A stretch of DNA of 64,000 nucleotides from Rhodobiaceae bacterium UBA7804 (lineage in GTDB: Bacteria > Pseudomonadota > Alphaproteobacteria > Parvibaculales > Parvibaculaceae): positions 27,158 through 91,157 of the forward strand of contig DLCG01000020.1 of NCBI GenBank assembly GCA_002480495.1, read 5' to 3'. Position 1 is the first letter of the stretch. Each line of letters opens with the position of its first letter. Shown here piece by piece: positions 17,254-25,843 of this stretch. The translations under genes and the position numbers were made by a program. A model generated the notes under the pieces. The model saw nothing but the letters and a program-made list of their open reading frames with translations. It made no database searches and was not told the DNA's origin.

Positions 17254-17431
17254 GAACCCCTCTCCGCCCGGCAACAGGAAGCCGAGAGACTAGCCGCATT
17301 TTCCATATCGGCCAAAGGCAGCGCCGCAATTGCGGCGGCGGCGGGGTCTTTTCATGGCGGAGGGAACGGCGCGAGGTCTGCACCGTTTTCCGCAAGGCAT
17401 TCATCAATCACGGATGGAAGGACGAGCTATC

Positions 17432-17602
17432 ATGACCCGGACACACTCCCGCATTGCGGCGCCGATGGCGGCGCTCGGATTCCTCGCCCTGCTCGCGGGC
17501 TGCGGCAGCGACAGCGAAACCGTAACGAAACGCACCGTCATCCAGGACCAGCCCCAGACCGTGCGAACGGAAACGACCACGACGACGGTCGAGGAAGACT
17601 GA
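17432..17602 (+). CDS. Very small lipoprotein
   Basis: 56 residues from ATG 17432, preceded by GGAAGGA. MTRTHSRIAAPMAALGFLAL leads into lipobox LLAGC. The mature peptide is Thr/Val-rich with a repetitive TVRTETTTTTVEED tail. No family recognised. Likely a short membrane-tethered peptide of unknown function. Confidence 0.6.
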   Translation: MTRTHSRIAAPMAALGFLALLAGCGSDSETVTKRTVIQDQPQTVRTETTTTTVEED

Positions 17603-17620
17603 AATCACCGTCTTCGCATC

Positions 17621-17651
17621 GTGCGTCCGTCATGGACAGTGACGGACGCAC
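17621..17651. repeat. Perfect 12-bp stem hairpin after small lipoprotein
   Basis: GTGCGTCCGTCA, 7-nt loop, TGACGGACGCAC. There is no T tract, so it may stabilise the 3' end of the upstream mRNA rather than terminate it. Confidence 0.5.
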
Positions 17652-17690
17652 ACACTAAGGTCCTCCGCACTCTGTAAAGTTATTTCACAC

Positions 17691-18680
17691 GTGCATGCGG
17701 GGGGCGTGTTGCGCGATTCAATCTTTGCCGCCATTGCGCGGCGCTTCCCGACCGAGCGGATCGGGAGCAGCGAACTCCTTGCCGGTATCTGGCGCACCCT
17801 CTTCTATCTTTTCCGTCCGGCCAAACCCTTCATCATGCGCCTGCCGCATTACGCGGCCTGGGTGCATCCGAAAAAGGGCACGCTGACGCGCGTGATCCTC
17901 CGGCGCGGCGCGTGGGAGCCGCTGGAGACGGATTTCTTCGTCAGCCGCCTCAAGCCCGGCAGCTTCGTCGTCGATGCGGGCGCGAATTTCGGGCACTACG
18001 CCCTTGTGGCGTCGGGGATCGTGGGGCCGGACGGTCTGGTCGTCGCCTTCGAGCCCTTTCCGCGCAATTTCGAGCTTCTGAGTTCGAATATTTCGCTTCT
18101 GCCGGTGCAGAACACGATTGCCGAGCAGGCGGGCCTTGCCGACAAGAGCGGCTCGATGGATCTCATCACCGACGAGGACAATCCCGGCGGACACAGCTTC
18201 AACCCGAACCTCATCTGGAAGCCGGGGGCGAAGATATCCGTCCCCGTCTATGCGCTGGACGACTATATCGAGGAGCGGCATGTGAACCGCAGGCTCGATG
18301 TGCTCAAGAGCGACACGCAGGGATATGAGTGGCGCCTCGTTTCCGGCGCGCGCAGGACGATCCTCAGGGACAGGCCGGTGGTGCTGTGCGAGATCGCGCC
18401 GGCGGCGCTGAAGGAGATCGGCGACTCGCACGAGGAACTGCTTCGCTTCTTCGAGGAAGCGGGATACTCCATTCTCATGATGGACCGGGGAAAGGACGCG
18501 CTCGTGCCGCTCGGCTATGACGCGCTTCGCCGCCATTTCGACGAAACCGGCAGAGAGTTCGAGGATGTGATCTTCCTTCCGCCGGAAGGAGGCCTAGAGG
18601 CGGGCCTCGATCGCGTCCCAGACGAGGCCGGCGAGGTTGGCGTTGTCGAAGCGGTCGATCTCCTGAATGCCGGTCGGTGA
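17691..18680 (+). CDS. FkbM family methyltransferase
   Basis: 329 residues from GTG 17691; another GTG at 17706 follows a G-rich stretch and is equally possible. FkbM features: VVDAGANFGHYALVAS (SAM motif I), VVAFEPFPRNFELL (Glu/Asp of motif II), VYALDDYIEE and LKSDTQGYEWRLV. These enzymes O-methylate sugars or small molecules. The FkbM domain ends about residue 290; the last ~28 residues are read through the convergent gshB 3' end, giving an 87-bp antisense overlap. This tail is probably non-functional extension caused by loss of an earlier stop. Confidence 0.8.
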   Translation: MHAGGVLRDSIFAAIARRFPTERIGSSELLAGIWRTLFYLFRPAKPFIMRLPHYAAWVHPKKGTLTRVILRRGAWEPLETDFFVSRLKPGSFVVDAGANFGHYALVASGIVGPDGLVVAFEPFPRNFELLSSNISLLPVQNTIAEQAGLADKSGSMDLITDEDNPGGHSFNPNLIWKPGAKISVPVYALDDYIEERHVNRRLDVLKSDTQGYEWRLVSGARRTILRDRPVVLCEIAPAALKEIGDSHEELLRFFEEAGYSILMMDRGKDALVPLGYDALRRHFDETGREFEDVIFLPPEGGLEAGLDRVPDEAGEVGVVEAVDLLNAGR

Positions 18681-19541
18681 AGTGACGTTGATTTCGGTGA
18701 GATAGTCGCCGATCACGTCGATGCCGACAAAGACGAGGCCGCGCGCCTTGAGCTCGGGGCCGATCATTTCGCAGATCTCGCTTTCGCGCCTTGTCAGCAT
18801 CCATTTTTCGGCGCGGCCACCGACATGCATGTTGGAGCGGGCTTCGCCCTCGGCGGGTACGCGATTTATCGCGCCGACGGGCTTGCCATCGACAAGGATG
18901 ATGCGCTTGTCGCCCTGACGAACCTCCGGGAGATATTTCTGCACGATGACCGGCTCGCGGTTCATCTGGCCGAACATCTCGAGCAGCGAATTCAGGTTCT
19001 CGTCACCCTCACGAATGCGGAAGACGCCCATGCCGCCATTGCCGAAGAGCGGCTTCACGATGATGTCGCCGAACTCCTTGCGGAAGTCGCGGATCTCGCC
19101 CGGATCGCGGCTGATCAGCGTTGGCGGGAGAAGGCCCTTGAAGCGGACGGCGAAGAGCTTTTCGGGCGCGTTGCGCACTTCCGCCGGATCGTTCACGACC
19201 AGCGTCTTCGGGTGGGCCGTTTCGAGGATATGCGTTGCCGTGATGTAGCTCATGTCGAAGGGCGGGTCCTGACGCATGAGCACGACATCCACCTCTTCCA
19301 GGAAGACCCTTTCGAGGCTGCCCAGCGTCGAATGATTGCCGACCTCGCGGCGAAGCGTGAGGGGGCGCATCTGCGCATAGGCCCGGCCGTCGCGCATCGA
19401 GAGCTGGTGCGGCTCGTAATAGAAGAGCCTGTGGCCGCGCGATTGCGCCTCCAGACCGAGGGCGAAGGTCGAATCCGCGTTGATGTTGATGTGCTGGATC
19501 GGGTCCATCTGGATGGCGACGGAAAGCTGGCTGGCGCGCAT
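18594..19541 (-). CDS. gshB: Glutathione synthetase
   Basis: 315 residues, exactly the E. coli length, from ATG 19541 with GAAGGA upstream. The N-terminal MDPIQHININADSTFALGLEA block and the ATP-grasp segments IIVKPLFGNGGMGVFR and FVGIDVIGDYLTEINVTSPTG are typical. It joins gamma-glutamylcysteine to glycine using ATP. gshA is not in the window. The 3' end overlaps the FkbM gene tail-to-tail by 87 bp. Confidence 0.96.
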   Translation of the reverse strand: MRASQLSVAIQMDPIQHININADSTFALGLEAQSRGHRLFYYEPHQLSMRDGRAYAQMRPLTLRREVGNHSTLGSLERVFLEEVDVVLMRQDPPFDMSYITATHILETAHPKTLVVNDPAEVRNAPEKLFAVRFKGLLPPTLISRDPGEIRDFRKEFGDIIVKPLFGNGGMGVFRIREGDENLNSLLEMFGQMNREPVIVQKYLPEVRQGDKRIILVDGKPVGAINRVPAEGEARSNMHVGGRAEKWMLTRRESEICEMIGPELKARGLVFVGIDVIGDYLTEINVTSPTGIQEIDRFDNANLAGLVWDAIEARL

Positions 19542-19713
19542 GCGGGGACGTCCTTCGTGCGGGTCATTATTTTGTTCGCGTGAAGATGGGACTTCGGAAG
19601 ACAAAAGACCAGAGGCTCGCTTCTCCGAAAATCGCTTGCCCCGATGCCTTGCTCTGGAGAGAGGAATGGAAGACCCTCGGAATGCCCCATCCAGACAGGA
19701 CATTCCATTGCCC

Positions 19714-20406
19714 ATGTTTCAGGACGCCATCGCCTTCGGGCTCACCTGTTTCGCCGGCTATTTCGCCATCGCCAACCCGCTGGCGAATACCCCGGTTTTC
19801 ATTGCGCTCACGGCGGGAGACCGTCGGGACGTGAAGCTCAAGATCGCGCGGGACAGCGTTCTGATCGCGCTTGGCGTCGTGATCCTGTTCAGCGTCGCGG
19901 GCAAGCTCATTTTCGAGATGTTCGGCGTGACCATGGCCGCGCTGCGGATCGCGGGCGGCATTCTGGTCGCGATGATCGGATATCAGATGCTGCAGGGTCA
20001 TTCGTCGGGCGTGCATGTGCCCGGCGAGGTCGAGGGCAATGACGAGGTTCCGCCGGAAGTGCTGCAGGCGCAGCTCTCGGTTGCCGTCTCGCCGCTCGCG
20101 GTGCCGATGATCGCCGGTCCCGGCACCATCGCCACGGCGGTAAGCTTTTCAGCGAATCCGAACCTCCTCTACACGCTGGTGTCGATTGCCGCTTTCGGCG
20201 CCGTCGCCGCGCTCAGCTATGTTTCCTTTACGCAGGCGCAGCGGATCGTCCGCTATCTCGGAGCGACCAATCTCAACGTGGTGACACGGCTGATGGGAAT
20301 CATCGTGGCGACAATCGGTGTCGAAATGGTGCTGTCGGGACTTGGGGATGCCGCCAATACCTATCTCGGCTTCGTGCGCAGCCTGCCCATGCCTCCGCCT
20401 AGTTGA
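19714..20406 (+). CDS. MarC family integral membrane protein
   Basis: 230 residues with six predicted membrane helices; AIANPLANTPVFIALT and PLAVPMIAGPGTIATAV are the two duplicated MarC signatures. Start: ATG 19714 gives the family-like MFQDAIAFGL; an upstream ATG at 19666 has the better Shine-Dalgarno (GGAGAGAGGA), but the codons between are atypical, so that start stays possible. MarC proteins are inner-membrane proteins of unresolved transport function. The stop overlaps the convergent SirB1-like gene by 8 bp. Confidence 0.88.
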   Translation: MFQDAIAFGLTCFAGYFAIANPLANTPVFIALTAGDRRDVKLKIARDSVLIALGVVILFSVAGKLIFEMFGVTMAALRIAGGILVAMIGYQMLQGHSSGVHVPGEVEGNDEVPPEVLQAQLSVAVSPLAVPMIAGPGTIATAVSFSANPNLLYTLVSIAAFGAVAALSYVSFTQAQRIVRYLGATNLNVVTRLMGIIVATIGVEMVLSGLGDAANTYLGFVRSLPMPPPS

Positions 20407-21247
20407 GCCTGGTGCGAAGGCGGCGAAGCGCTTCTTCCGCCATGCCCGCGATCCGCATTTCGCCGATATCGGCGGCGAGATCCTTGCAGGTTTCGAAAGC
20501 ATCGGCCGCCGCGCCCATGTGACCCGCATGCACCTCGAGGCGGCCGAGCTCGAAACGGAGCCCGGCGCGCTGCGGTGCGAGCCAGATCATGCGGGTGACG
20601 ACCTCGCGGGCGCGGCCGTAATCGCCCGCTCTTATCGCGCGGCTGAGAATGTTGTTTTCGAGGCGCAGGAGAATGTCGCGCGCGCCAACGGCCTCGCATG
20701 CCTCGGGCGTCAATTTCGCCTCCGGCCCCTCGACACCGCGCAGCAGCGCAAGAAGATCGGCGGAGGAAAGAGCCTGTCCGCCATTGAACGGATCGATGAC
20801 GACCGCTTCGCCGCCCGCGCGCAGGCGAAGCACGAAATGGCCGGGGAAGTTGAGGCCCGCAAGATCCAGCCCCAGTTTCGAAGCGACATGGAGATAGAGG
20901 ATGCCAAGCGTGACGGGCAGACCTTTCCGCCGGTCGATCACATGAGCAAGGTCCGCATTTCTCGGATCGTCATAGGTTTCGGCGTCGCCCAGATAATGGA
21001 AGCGGCCGGAGAGAACGCCCGCAAGAACGCCCGCGACGACCGCACAGGGCATGGCCGCATTTTCATCGAGCGCCTCGCGCGCAGCCGCAACGATCTCGTC
21101 GAGATGAGCACGGTAGGGCGCAAGCGAAAGTTGAGGCCGGTCGCAGGCCGCGAGTGCCAGCGCAAGCGAAGCGATATCGAGTTCGGCGTCGGGCGCCTCG
21201 CCCGCCGCGCGCAACTCGCGCTCCCAATCTGTGTTCCGACCCGCCAT
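20399..21247 (-). CDS. SirB1/transglutaminase-like protein with C-terminal TPR region
   Basis: 282 residues from ATG 21247. Residues ~85-190 match the SirB1 transglutaminase-like domain: YDDPRNADLAHVIDRRKGLP, then GLNFPGHFVLRL and VIDPFNGG. The usual catalytic Cys is not evident, and His/Asp-like positions are retained. Residues ~205-280 are helical and TPR-like (AIRAGDYGRAREVVTRMIW). Often linked to protein quality or tRNA-modification neighbourhoods in other bacteria; precise role unknown. Confidence 0.8.
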   Translation of the reverse strand: MAGRNTDWERELRAAGEAPDAELDIASLALALAACDRPQLSLAPYRAHLDEIVAAAREALDENAAMPCAVVAGVLAGVLSGRFHYLGDAETYDDPRNADLAHVIDRRKGLPVTLGILYLHVASKLGLDLAGLNFPGHFVLRLRAGGEAVVIDPFNGGQALSSADLLALLRGVEGPEAKLTPEACEAVGARDILLRLENNILSRAIRAGDYGRAREVVTRMIWLAPQRAGLRFELGRLEVHAGHMGAAADAFETCKDLAADIGEMRIAGMAEEALRRLRTRLN

Positions 21248-21301
21248 GACGGCATCATGGCGCGGAAAGGAGAAAGGCGGCAAGCGCCGAAATGAGAAAG
21301 C

Positions 21302-21889
21302 TCAATTCGTGCGCGTTTTCACCTCGACATAGGAGACGACGTTCCGCACGCCCGAAATGTCGCGCGCATGGGCGAGGACGCGGTCGAGTTCGGCGCGGTC
21401 CCGCGCGGTACCCATCAGATAGACGACGCCGTCCACCGTCTCGATCGAGTAGTTGATGCCACTGACATTGCTGTCGCCGGTGAGGCGCGCGCGCAGCTTC
21501 GTCGTGATGGAAGTGTCGTTCACCGACTGCGAGAAAGTGCCTTCCTTGCCCACAGCGAGTTCGTTGATCACTTCCTTCACGCCGCCGATCGACCAGACGA
21601 TACGCGTGACGGCGATACGGTCTTCCTGCTTCGGCACCCGGCCGGTGAGGAGCACCCTGCCCTTTCTGACCTGTGTGGAAACGCCGGAATAAAGATCGGA
21701 ACGCTGGCCGAGCAGTTTGCGGTTTATTTCGAAGGCGATCTCGTTGTCGTCCACCGCCTGTTCGAGGCCGCGATCCTGCGCCGCTCCGACGGCGGCCGCG
21801 CCGCCCGCGCCCGCGATCAAGGGAACGCAACCGCCAAGAGCAAAGGCGCCGAGCGCCGCGACAGCGAGAACCGCAAAGACGTTTCGCAT
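21302..21889 (-). CDS. dolP: Dual BON-domain outer-membrane lipoprotein, DolP/YraP-like
   Basis: 195 residues from ATG 21889, close to the 191 of E. coli DolP. Signal and lipobox ALGGC are at residues 1-21. BON1 is ~48-117 and BON2 ~125-195 (SVNDTSITTKLRARL, VYLMGTARDRAE). DolP binds anionic phospholipid at division sites and supports outer-membrane integrity and BAM function (E. coli knowledge). Its placement next to yraN and rsmI, with an lpoA-like gene divergent, mirrors the E. coli yraLMNOP locus, supporting the assignment. Confidence 0.82.
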   Translation of the reverse strand: MRNVFAVLAVAALGAFALGGCVPLIAGAGGAAAVGAAQDRGLEQAVDDNEIAFEINRKLLGQRSDLYSGVSTQVRKGRVLLTGRVPKQEDRIAVTRIVWSIGGVKEVINELAVGKEGTFSQSVNDTSITTKLRARLTGDSNVSGINYSIETVDGVVYLMGTARDRAELDRVLAHARDISGVRNVVSYVEVKTRTN

Positions 21890-21949
21890 TATCCGAATCC
21901 CGTGAGTGAATTGTGCCGCGCGGAAAATGAGGGGCAAGCTGCGGCGAGA

Positions 21950-22324
21950 TTATGGCCGCCAGGCGTCGGCGAGATGTCTCGGGAGACGGCGCGGCTCGAC
22001 AAGAACGACATCGAAGCGCAGATCGAACGATGCGAATTGCGGATTTCGCCCGAGGAAATGCGCGGCGGCGCGCTCGAGACGGCGCTGCTGGCGCGGCAGG
22101 ACCGCTTCCACCGCCTGGCCCGACCCTCTCGCCTTTACCTCGACGATGGCGAGCGAGCGGCCGCGGCGGACCACCATGTCAATTTCGCCTGCAGGCGTCT
22201 TCAGCCGGCGGGCGAGGATGCGATAGCCCTTGAGGCGAAGAAGCAGGACGGCCAGAGCCTCGGCGCGAAGGCCGGACCTGTGGGCGGCGCGGCCCGTGGC
22301 GGCGTCGCCGCGCCGGCCCGTCAC
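21950..22324 (-). CDS. yraN: YraN family protein (UPF0102, nuclease-like fold)
   Basis: 124 residues from GTG 22324, one base after the rsmI stop; an ATG at 22360 inside rsmI is the alternative. The endonuclease-like core is present: RAEALAVLLLRLKGYRILAR, GEIDMVVRR and VEVKARG give the D-x-n-E-x-K arrangement of the PD-(D/E)XK fold. Function is unproven; coupling to rsmI is conserved in many Proteobacteria. Confidence 0.88.
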   Translation of the reverse strand: MTGRRGDAATGRAAHRSGLRAEALAVLLLRLKGYRILARRLKTPAGEIDMVVRRGRSLAIVEVKARGSGQAVEAVLPRQQRRLERAAAHFLGRNPQFASFDLRFDVVLVEPRRLPRHLADAWRP

Positions 22325-22325
22325 C

Positions 22326-23225
22326 TTATTTCGCTCCCGAAAGTTCGAGCGCGCGGGCATAGATTTCCCGGCGGGGAAGACCCGTGACCGATACGACCTC
22401 GGCCACCGCGTCCTTCAGCGAGGCGCGCTGGAGCGCGTTCTCGATCATGGCGTCGACTTCATGGGCGCAGAGGGCGGCGCGCTTTTCCGGAGGGCCGACC
22501 ACGATCACGATCTCGCCCTTCGGCGCGCCTGCCTCCGCGTAATGCGCGGCAAGATCGCCAAGCGTGCCGCGGCGCACCTCCTCGAACTTCTTGGTGAGTT
22601 CGCGTGCGACGGATACCTCGCGGGAGCCCAGCGCGGCCGCCATGTCGGCGAGCACGGCTTCCAGCCGGTTCGCGCTTTCGAGAAAGACGAGCGTCGCGGG
22701 AATGACCGCCAGTTCCGCGAGCTCCTTGCGCCGCGCTTCCTGCCTGGCGGGCAGGAAGCCTGCAAAGAAGAAGCGGTCTGTCGGGAGTCCCGCCAGCGTG
22801 AGCGCGGCGAGAACGGAGGAGGCTCCGGGCAGCGCGGTGACGTTGTGGCCGGCATCGAGCGCCTCGCGCACGAGTTTCAGGCCGGGATCGGAGACGAGGG
22901 GCGTGCCCGCATCGGAAACGAGGGCTATCGCCTCGCCCGCCTCAAGCCGCCTCAGCACGCGCGGCCGCATCTCGGCCGCGTTGTGGTCGTGATAGGGAGC
23001 GGTCTTCGCGGCGATGCCGTGAATGGCGAAGAGCTTTGCCGTTACCCGCGTATCCTCGCAGAGAACGAGATCGGCGCGGGAAAGCACGTCGAGGGCGCGC
23101 AGCGTTATGTCGCGCGCATTGCCGATGGGCGTCGCGGTGACATAAAGGCCCGGCGCAAGACGCGGCGAGAGGGTGCTCTTTCCTTCGATCTTTTCCCGGG
23201 TTTTTTCCTGAGTCTTTTCCGTCAT
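22326..23225 (-). CDS. rsmI: 16S rRNA (cytidine1402-2'-O)-methyltransferase
   Basis: 299 residues. The tetrapyrrole-methylase fold is seen in GLYVTATPIGNARDITLRAL, LCEDTRVTAKLF, LVSDAGTPLVSDPG and FESANRLEAVL-type segments. RsmI methylates the ribose of C1402 in the decoding centre using SAM. Head of an operon with yraN and dolP, and divergent from the lpoA-like gene. Confidence 0.95.
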   Translation of the reverse strand: MTEKTQEKTREKIEGKSTLSPRLAPGLYVTATPIGNARDITLRALDVLSRADLVLCEDTRVTAKLFAIHGIAAKTAPYHDHNAAEMRPRVLRRLEAGEAIALVSDAGTPLVSDPGLKLVREALDAGHNVTALPGASSVLAALTLAGLPTDRFFFAGFLPARQEARRKELAELAVIPATLVFLESANRLEAVLADMAAALGSREVSVARELTKKFEEVRRGTLGDLAAHYAEAGAPKGEIVIVVGPPEKRAALCAHEVDAMIENALQRASLKDAVAEVVSVTGLPRREIYARALELSGAK

Positions 23226-23368
23226 GGCGCGACCTTGGCCCCGGCGGGGCGATTTGGCAACGGGCGGCGGCGAAGGCGCAAAGCTCCGCCTCCCCCTTGT
23301 TTACTTGGGAAGTGCCCCCCGGTACCCTCCGCTCCTGCCCGTTTCGCGTCCCTGTTCAGGAAAATCCG

Positions 23369-24646
23369 GTGACAAATCCCGCTGCTTCCGCCCGCTTCGG
23401 CTTCACGACCACCGCCCGAGCGGTGCTGCTTGCCGGTTTCGCGCTCCTGCTCGCCGCCTGCGGCACGAGCCGCGAGCCCGCGCCGCCGCCCCAGGTGACG
23501 CCGCCGCCCAAGGTGGAAGTGACGCCCCCTCCCGTGACGCAGGCTCCCGCCTATACACGCGACCCCTCGCGGTTCTACACGCCGTCCTACATGAGGAGCG
23601 AGGAGCCGATCCGGGTGGCGCTGCTGCTGCCTTTCAACTCACCGCGCGAGAATGTGCGCACGCTTTCGAACGCGCTTTACAATGCTGCGCAACTCGCCCT
23701 TTTCGAGTTCGACCGCGACAATATCCTTCTGATGCCGAAGGCGACGGGCGGTACGGGAGCAGGCGCGCGGGCCGCCGCGAAAGAGGCGCTCGATGCGGGC
23801 GCCGATCTCATTCTCGGGCCGCTCTTCGCGGAGGAAGTCACCGCGGTCGGGCCGCTCGCGGCCGATGTCAATGTGCCCGTCGTCGCTTTCTCCTCCGACA
23901 GTTCCGTGGGCGGCGGCAACGTGCATCTTCTTTCCTTCCCGCTCGCGCAGGATGTCGACCGCATCGTCGACTATGCGACATTGCAGGGAATCACGCGCTA
24001 TGCCGCGCTCTATCCGCAGGGGACCTATGGCGAACGCGTGCGGCAGGCCTTCCAGCAGGCGGTCGCCGCGCGGGCGGGCGAAGTCGTCGCCAGCACGAGC
24101 TATCCCGCGAGTGCCCAGGCCATGTACGAGCCCGCGCAGCGCATCGCAAGCGCCTATGGCGGCGGGAACTATCACGCCGTGTTCCTGCCGGAGGGCGGAT
24201 CGGAACTCAAATCGCTCGCGCCTCTCCTGCCCTATTACGACGTCGATCCGCGCGAGGTGAAATTTCTCGGCACCGGGCTCTGGGACGATCCTTCGCTTGC
24301 GCGCGAGCCGCCGCTCAACGGCGCCTGGTTTCCAGCTCCTCCGCCGGAAGGCCACGAGCAATTCCTGATCCGCTATCGCCGCGCCTATGGCTCGACGCCG
24401 CCGCGCATCGCAAGCCTCGGCTATGACGCGGTGAGTCTTGCCATCGCGCTTTCGACGCTGCCGCGCGAGGAGCGCTTCACGCAGGAAGCACTGACCAATC
24501 CGGACGGCTTTGCGGGCGTGGACGGGATCTTCCGCTTCATGCCGGATGGAAGCACGGAGCGCGGGCTCGCCGTGCTCGAGATCCGGTCGGGGGGCGCGGT
24601 CGTCATCGATCCCGCGCCGACGAGTTTCCAGCCGCAGGTCTTCTGA
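23369..24646 (+). CDS. LpoA-like penicillin-binding-protein activator lipoprotein
   Basis: 425 residues from GTG 23369, with AGGAAAA upstream. Signal/lipobox LLLAACG, a Pro-rich linker (PPPQVTPPPKVEV), then a periplasmic-binding-protein fold (~75-420) with ALLLPFNSP, LILGPLFAEEV and ALYPQGTYGER. This matches the YraM/LppC C-terminal module but lacks the N-terminal TPR domain of enterobacterial LpoA. It probably contacts a class A PBP from the outer membrane, though partner and site are inferred. Divergent from rsmI, as yraM is from yraL in E. coli. Confidence 0.82.
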   Translation: MTNPAASARFGFTTTARAVLLAGFALLLAACGTSREPAPPPQVTPPPKVEVTPPPVTQAPAYTRDPSRFYTPSYMRSEEPIRVALLLPFNSPRENVRTLSNALYNAAQLALFEFDRDNILLMPKATGGTGAGARAAAKEALDAGADLILGPLFAEEVTAVGPLAADVNVPVVAFSSDSSVGGGNVHLLSFPLAQDVDRIVDYATLQGITRYAALYPQGTYGERVRQAFQQAVAARAGEVVASTSYPASAQAMYEPAQRIASAYGGGNYHAVFLPEGGSELKSLAPLLPYYDVDPREVKFLGTGLWDDPSLAREPPLNGAWFPAPPPEGHEQFLIRYRRAYGSTPPRIASLGYDAVSLAIALSTLPREERFTQEALTNPDGFAGVDGIFRFMPDGSTERGLAVLEIRSGGAVVIDPAPTSFQPQVF

Positions 24647-24649
24647 GGA

Positions 24650-25843
24650 TCAGGCGAGAAGTTTCGCAAGCAGCGCGTCGAGGACCATGCGGCCCTCCGC
24701 CGTCGCGCGGATGATGTCGCCATCACACGCGAGGAGACCCTCGGCGGCAAGCGTCTCGATGCGCGAGGGAGAAAGGGCCGTGCCGGAAATCCGCGCATGA
24801 CGGGAGAAAGAGACGCCTTCCGAAAGGCGCAGGCCCATCAGCATCATTTCGTCGCCCTGCTCCGCCGGTGCGATCTCTTCTCTCGCTTCGAGGCCCTGCC
24901 CCTCACGCTCCACCTTTTCGAGCCATTCGCCCGGCATCCTGAAAGCACGGGTCGCAAGGCGGACGCCATCCGCGGTGATGCGGCCATGCGCGCCGGGACC
25001 TACACCCGCATAGTCGCCATAGCGCCAATAGACGAGATTGTGCCGCGACTCCGCGCCGGGAACGGCATAGTTCGATACTTCGTAGGCGGATAATCCCCTT
25101 TCCGCGCAGACCTCGCCCGTCAGCGCATAAAGCGCGGCGGCATCTTCATCCTCCGGCAAAACGAAGGCGCCCTTCTCGTAGAGCTTCGCGAAGGCGGTGT
25201 CGGGCTCGATAGTGAGCTGATAGAGCGAGAGATGATCCGCCGCATGGGCGAGCGCGGCGCGAAGCTCCTTCTCCCATGCGTCCCTCGTCTGGCCGGGGCG
25301 GGCATAGATGAGGTCGAATGAAAGACGCGGGAAGATTTCGCGCGCGAGCGCGATGGCGCGGAGCGCTTCATCGGCCGAGTGCAGCCTCCCGAGGAACTTC
25401 AACTGCGCATCGTCGAGCGACTGCACGCCGAGCGAGAGACGATTGACGCCCGCTGCCCGGTAACCCCTGAAGCGGTCCGCCTCGACGCTGGTGGGGTTCG
25501 CCTCAAGCGTGATCTCCGCGCCCTCCTCCATCGTCCAGAGCGCCGCGATCTTCTGAAGCACCGCCTCGACCGTTTGCGGCAGCATCAGCGAAGGCGTGCC
25601 GCCGCCAAAGAAGATGGAACGCACGCGGCGCGGACCCGAAAGCTCGCGCATATGTTCGAGTTCGCGGGCAAGCGCGCGCGACCAGCGCGCCTGATCGACA
25701 TTCGCGACGACATGGCTGTTGAAATCGCAATAGGGGCATTTCGACTGGCAGAAAGGCCAGTGTACATAGACGCCGAAGCCGCCTTCCGTATCGAGAGGCG
25801 TTTGGCTCGCGGCGGACGCGGCGCTATTTGCCGAAGCAGGCAT
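24650..25843 (-). CDS. hemW: Radical SAM protein HemW (haem chaperone; CPO-III-like)
   Basis: 397 residues from ATG 25843, overlapping rdgB by 20 bp. The radical-SAM motif CQSKCPYC (CX3CX2C) sits in VYVHWPFCQSKCPYCDF, followed by FFGGGTPSLM and LGVQSLDD. The extra Cys found in true HemN (CX3CX2CXC) is replaced by Phe after Asp, which favours HemW over coproporphyrinogen dehydrogenase. HemW binds haem and may deliver it to respiratory enzymes. Last gene of the rph-rdgB-hemW operon. Confidence 0.92.
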   Translation of the reverse strand: MPASANSAASAASQTPLDTEGGFGVYVHWPFCQSKCPYCDFNSHVVANVDQARWSRALARELEHMRELSGPRRVRSIFFGGGTPSLMLPQTVEAVLQKIAALWTMEEGAEITLEANPTSVEADRFRGYRAAGVNRLSLGVQSLDDAQLKFLGRLHSADEALRAIALAREIFPRLSFDLIYARPGQTRDAWEKELRAALAHAADHLSLYQLTIEPDTAFAKLYEKGAFVLPEDEDAAALYALTGEVCAERGLSAYEVSNYAVPGAESRHNLVYWRYGDYAGVGPGAHGRITADGVRLATRAFRMPGEWLEKVEREGQGLEAREEIAPAEQGDEMMLMGLRLSEGVSFSRHARISGTALSPSRIETLAAEGLLACDGDIIRATAEGRMVLDALLAKLLA

